Positions 61,897 to 64,000 of a stretch of 64,000 nucleotides of DNA are shown one piece after another (the first letter of the stretch is position 1; each line of letters begins with the position of its first letter). The notes below the pieces were generated by a model. The model worked only from the letters and a program-made list of their open reading frames with translations. It ran no database searches and had not been told where the DNA came from. The stretch covers positions 77,060,461 through 77,124,460 of the forward strand of contig NC_092091.1 in assembly GCF_045679555.1 (NCBI RefSeq), in the 5' to 3' direction. The DNA comes from Salvelinus alpinus. Taxonomy: Eukaryota > Chordata > Actinopteri > Salmoniformes > Salmonidae. A program made the translations under genes and the position numbers.

Positions 61897-63457
61897 CACT
61901 GCTCAAAAAAATAAAGGGAGCACTTAAACAACACAATGTAACTCCAAGTCAATCACACTTCTGTGAAATCAAACTGTCCACTTAGGAAGCAACACTGATT
62001 GACAATAAATTTCACATGCTGTTGTGCAAATGGAATAGACAAAAGGTGGAAATTATAGGAAATTAGCAAGACACCCCCAAAAAAGGAGTGATTCTGCAGG
62101 TGGTGACCACAGACCACTTCTCAGTTCCTATGCTTCCTGGCTGATGTTTTGGTCACTTTTGAATGCTGGCGGTGCTCTCACTAGTGGTAGCATGAGACGG
62201 AGTCTACAACCCACACAAGTGGCTCAGGTAGTGCAGTTCATCCAGGATGGCACATCAATGCGAGCTGTGGCAAAAAGGTTTCCTGTGTCTGTCAGCGTAG
62301 TGTCCAGAGCATGGAGGCGCTACCAGGAGACAGGCCAGTACATCAGGAGACGTGGAGGAGGCCGTAGGAGGGGCAACAACCCAGCAGCAGGACCGCTACC
62401 TCCGCCTTTGTGCAAGGAGGTGCACTGCCAGAGCCCTGCAAAATGACCTCCAGCAGGCCACAAATGTGCATGTGTCTGCTCAAACGGTCAGAAACAGACT
62501 CCATGAGGGTGGTATGAGGGCCCGACGTCCACAGGTGGGGGTTGTGCTTAAAGCCCAACACCGTGCAGGACGTTTGGCATTTGCTAGAGAACACCAAGAT
62601 TGGCAAATTCACCACTGGTGCCCTGTGCTCTTCACAAATGAAAGCAGGTTCACACTGAGCACATGTGACAGACGTGACAGAGTCTGGAGACGCCGTGGCG
62701 AACGTTCTGCTGCCTGCAACATCCTCCAGCATGACCGGTTTGGCGATGGGTCAGTCATGGTGTGGGGTGGCATTTCTTTGTGGGGCCGCACAGCCCTCCA
62801 TGTGCTCGCCAGAGGTAGCCTGACTGCCATTAGGTACCGAGATGAGATCCTCAGACCCCTTGTGAGACCATATGCTGACACATGCACATTTGTGGCCTGC
62901 TGGAGGTCATTTTGCAGGGCTCTGGCAGTGCACCTCCTTGCACAAAGGCGGAGGTAGCGGTCCTGCTGTTGGGTTGTTGCCCTCCTACGGCCTCCTCCAC
63001 GTCTCCTGATGTACTGGCCTGTCTCCTGGTAGCGCCTCCATGCTCTGGACACTACGCTGACAGACACAGCAAACCTTTTTGCCACAGCTCGCATTGATGT
63101 GCCATCCTGGATGAACTGCACTACCTGAGCCACTTGTGTGGGTTGTAGACTCCGTCTCATGCTACCACTAGAGTGAGAGCACCGCCAGCATTCAAAAGTG
63201 ACCAAAACATCAGCCAGGAAGCAAAGGAACTGAGAAGTGGTCTGTGATCACCACCTGCAGAATCACTCCTTTTTTGGGGGTGTCTTGCTAATTGCCTATA
63301 ATTTCCACCTTTTGTCTATTCCATTTGCACAACAGCATGTGAAATTTATTGTCAATCAGTGTTGCTTCCTAAGTGGACAGTTTGATTTCACAGAAGTGTG
63401 ATTGACTTGGAGTTACATTGTGTTGTTTAAGTGTTCCCTTTATTTTTTTGAGCAGTG
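61897..63457. mobile_element. Fold-back Tc1-like transposon with ~580-bp inverted arms
   Basis: Flanked by TA; the ends CACTGCTCAAAAAAATAAAG and TTTATTTTTTTGAGCAGTG are inverted. The inverted identity extends to about 582 bp per arm (61,897-62,478 and 62,876-63,457), both carrying the transposase N-terminal region ([19 protein letters not shown]; plus strand in the left arm, minus in the right). The ~395-bp centre keeps part of the catalytic core on plus ([38 protein letters not shown]), with N where the first catalytic D is expected. The 3' half of the transposase gene is replaced by the inverted arm, so it is non-autonomous. Inserted into the 45-bp array. Confidence 0.92.
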
Positions 63458-63665
63458 TATATACACCTGCAGCACCTCACCTTTAAGAACGACAAGGTAA
63501 TATATATACACCTGCAGCACCTCACCTTTAAGAACGACAAGGTAATATATATACACCTGCAGCACCTCACCTTTAAGAACGACAAGGTAATATATATACA
63601 CCTGCAGCACCTCACCTTTAAGAACGACAAGGTAATATATATACACCTGCAGCACCTGCGACCTA
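63458..63665 (+). repeat. Array repeating the donor end of ctnnd1 exon 8 (right part)
   Basis: Four more complete units and a partial one of the same 45-bp repeat continue after the transposon, followed by a (TA)n stretch at 63,663-63,681. The remaining 63,680-64,000 is intron with no exon I recognise. Confidence 0.93.
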
Positions 63666-64000
63666 TATATATATATATATATCTCACCTTTTTAAGAATG
63701 ACAAGGCAATATGTGACTTGCTCTATGATAATCAGTCACATTGACCCCAAAACCATTTGGAGTTTTAGACAGTGCTGGAAAGAAGAGAATGGTATCTTTT
63801 GTAAGGAGGCCAACATGGTCTCTCTACTCCAAATATCCAACGAGTTGCATGTCATTACATGTTGAGTCCCCACACCATGTTTTTGAGAGAAACTAGGTCA
63901 AAGTTTGCAGTTCGTTTTAAGACCTTTATTCAAATAATGAATACGAAAACACAAAACATGAAATCCAGTAACATGTTCTTTCTCTCTCACACATACGCGC

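Overview
The window is from a salmonid fish (Salmo, Oncorhynchus or a close relative). The evidence is the repeats: Tc1-like elements with salmonid termini (including a Sleeping-Beauty-type copy), tRNA-derived and 5S-rRNA-derived SINEs, L2-like LINE tails, several salmonid-type MITEs and very many minisatellites. The genes are multi-exon vertebrate genes.

Layout: (1) 260-4077, plus: 3' part of a gene fusing a PRDM-type PR/SET domain to a BED finger and a domesticated hAT transposase. (2) 6.1-7.8 kb, minus: a small, probably decaying C2H2 zinc-finger gene. (3) 8.26-14.86 kb, minus: a complete 12-exon SLC43A3-type transporter gene. (4) 17.2-20.05 kb, minus: a second C2H2 gene with three fingers. 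(5) 20.98-30.17 kb, minus: a second complete SLC43A3-type gene with the same exon phases and almost the same exon sizes, so a tandem duplicate. (6) 31.3-38 kb: minisatellites, including about 55 near-identical 31-bp units, and a full-length Sleeping-Beauty-type Tc1 element. (7) From about 38.2 kb to the end, plus: ctnnd1 (p120 catenin), eight coding exons (385 residues) up to the start of the armadillo domain; the rest lies beyond the window. As I recall, SLC43A3 and CTNND1 are also neighbours on human chromosome 11, so this is old synteny.

The most striking feature is not a gene. At least five tandem arrays are built from the splice junctions or exon ends of the host genes, and a sixth from the middle of an exon. 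In ctnnd1 the whole 1.9-kb intron between exons 5 and 6 is 25 copies of a 76-bp unit. Each unit starts with a donor-like GTGGGT, carries a TTAAC branch-like motif and ends in TTGTCAG, so every internal boundary is an acceptor joined directly to a donor. Other ctnnd1 arrays multiply the acceptor of the first coding exon (about 38 times), the donor of exon 8 (an open 15-codon unit) and a coding segment of exon 4. In both slc43a3 copies the exon-2 acceptor with the first ~40 bases of the exon is repeated.

Exon boundaries were read by eye from AG/GT sites, phase continuity and remembered human protein sequences; no alignment was run.
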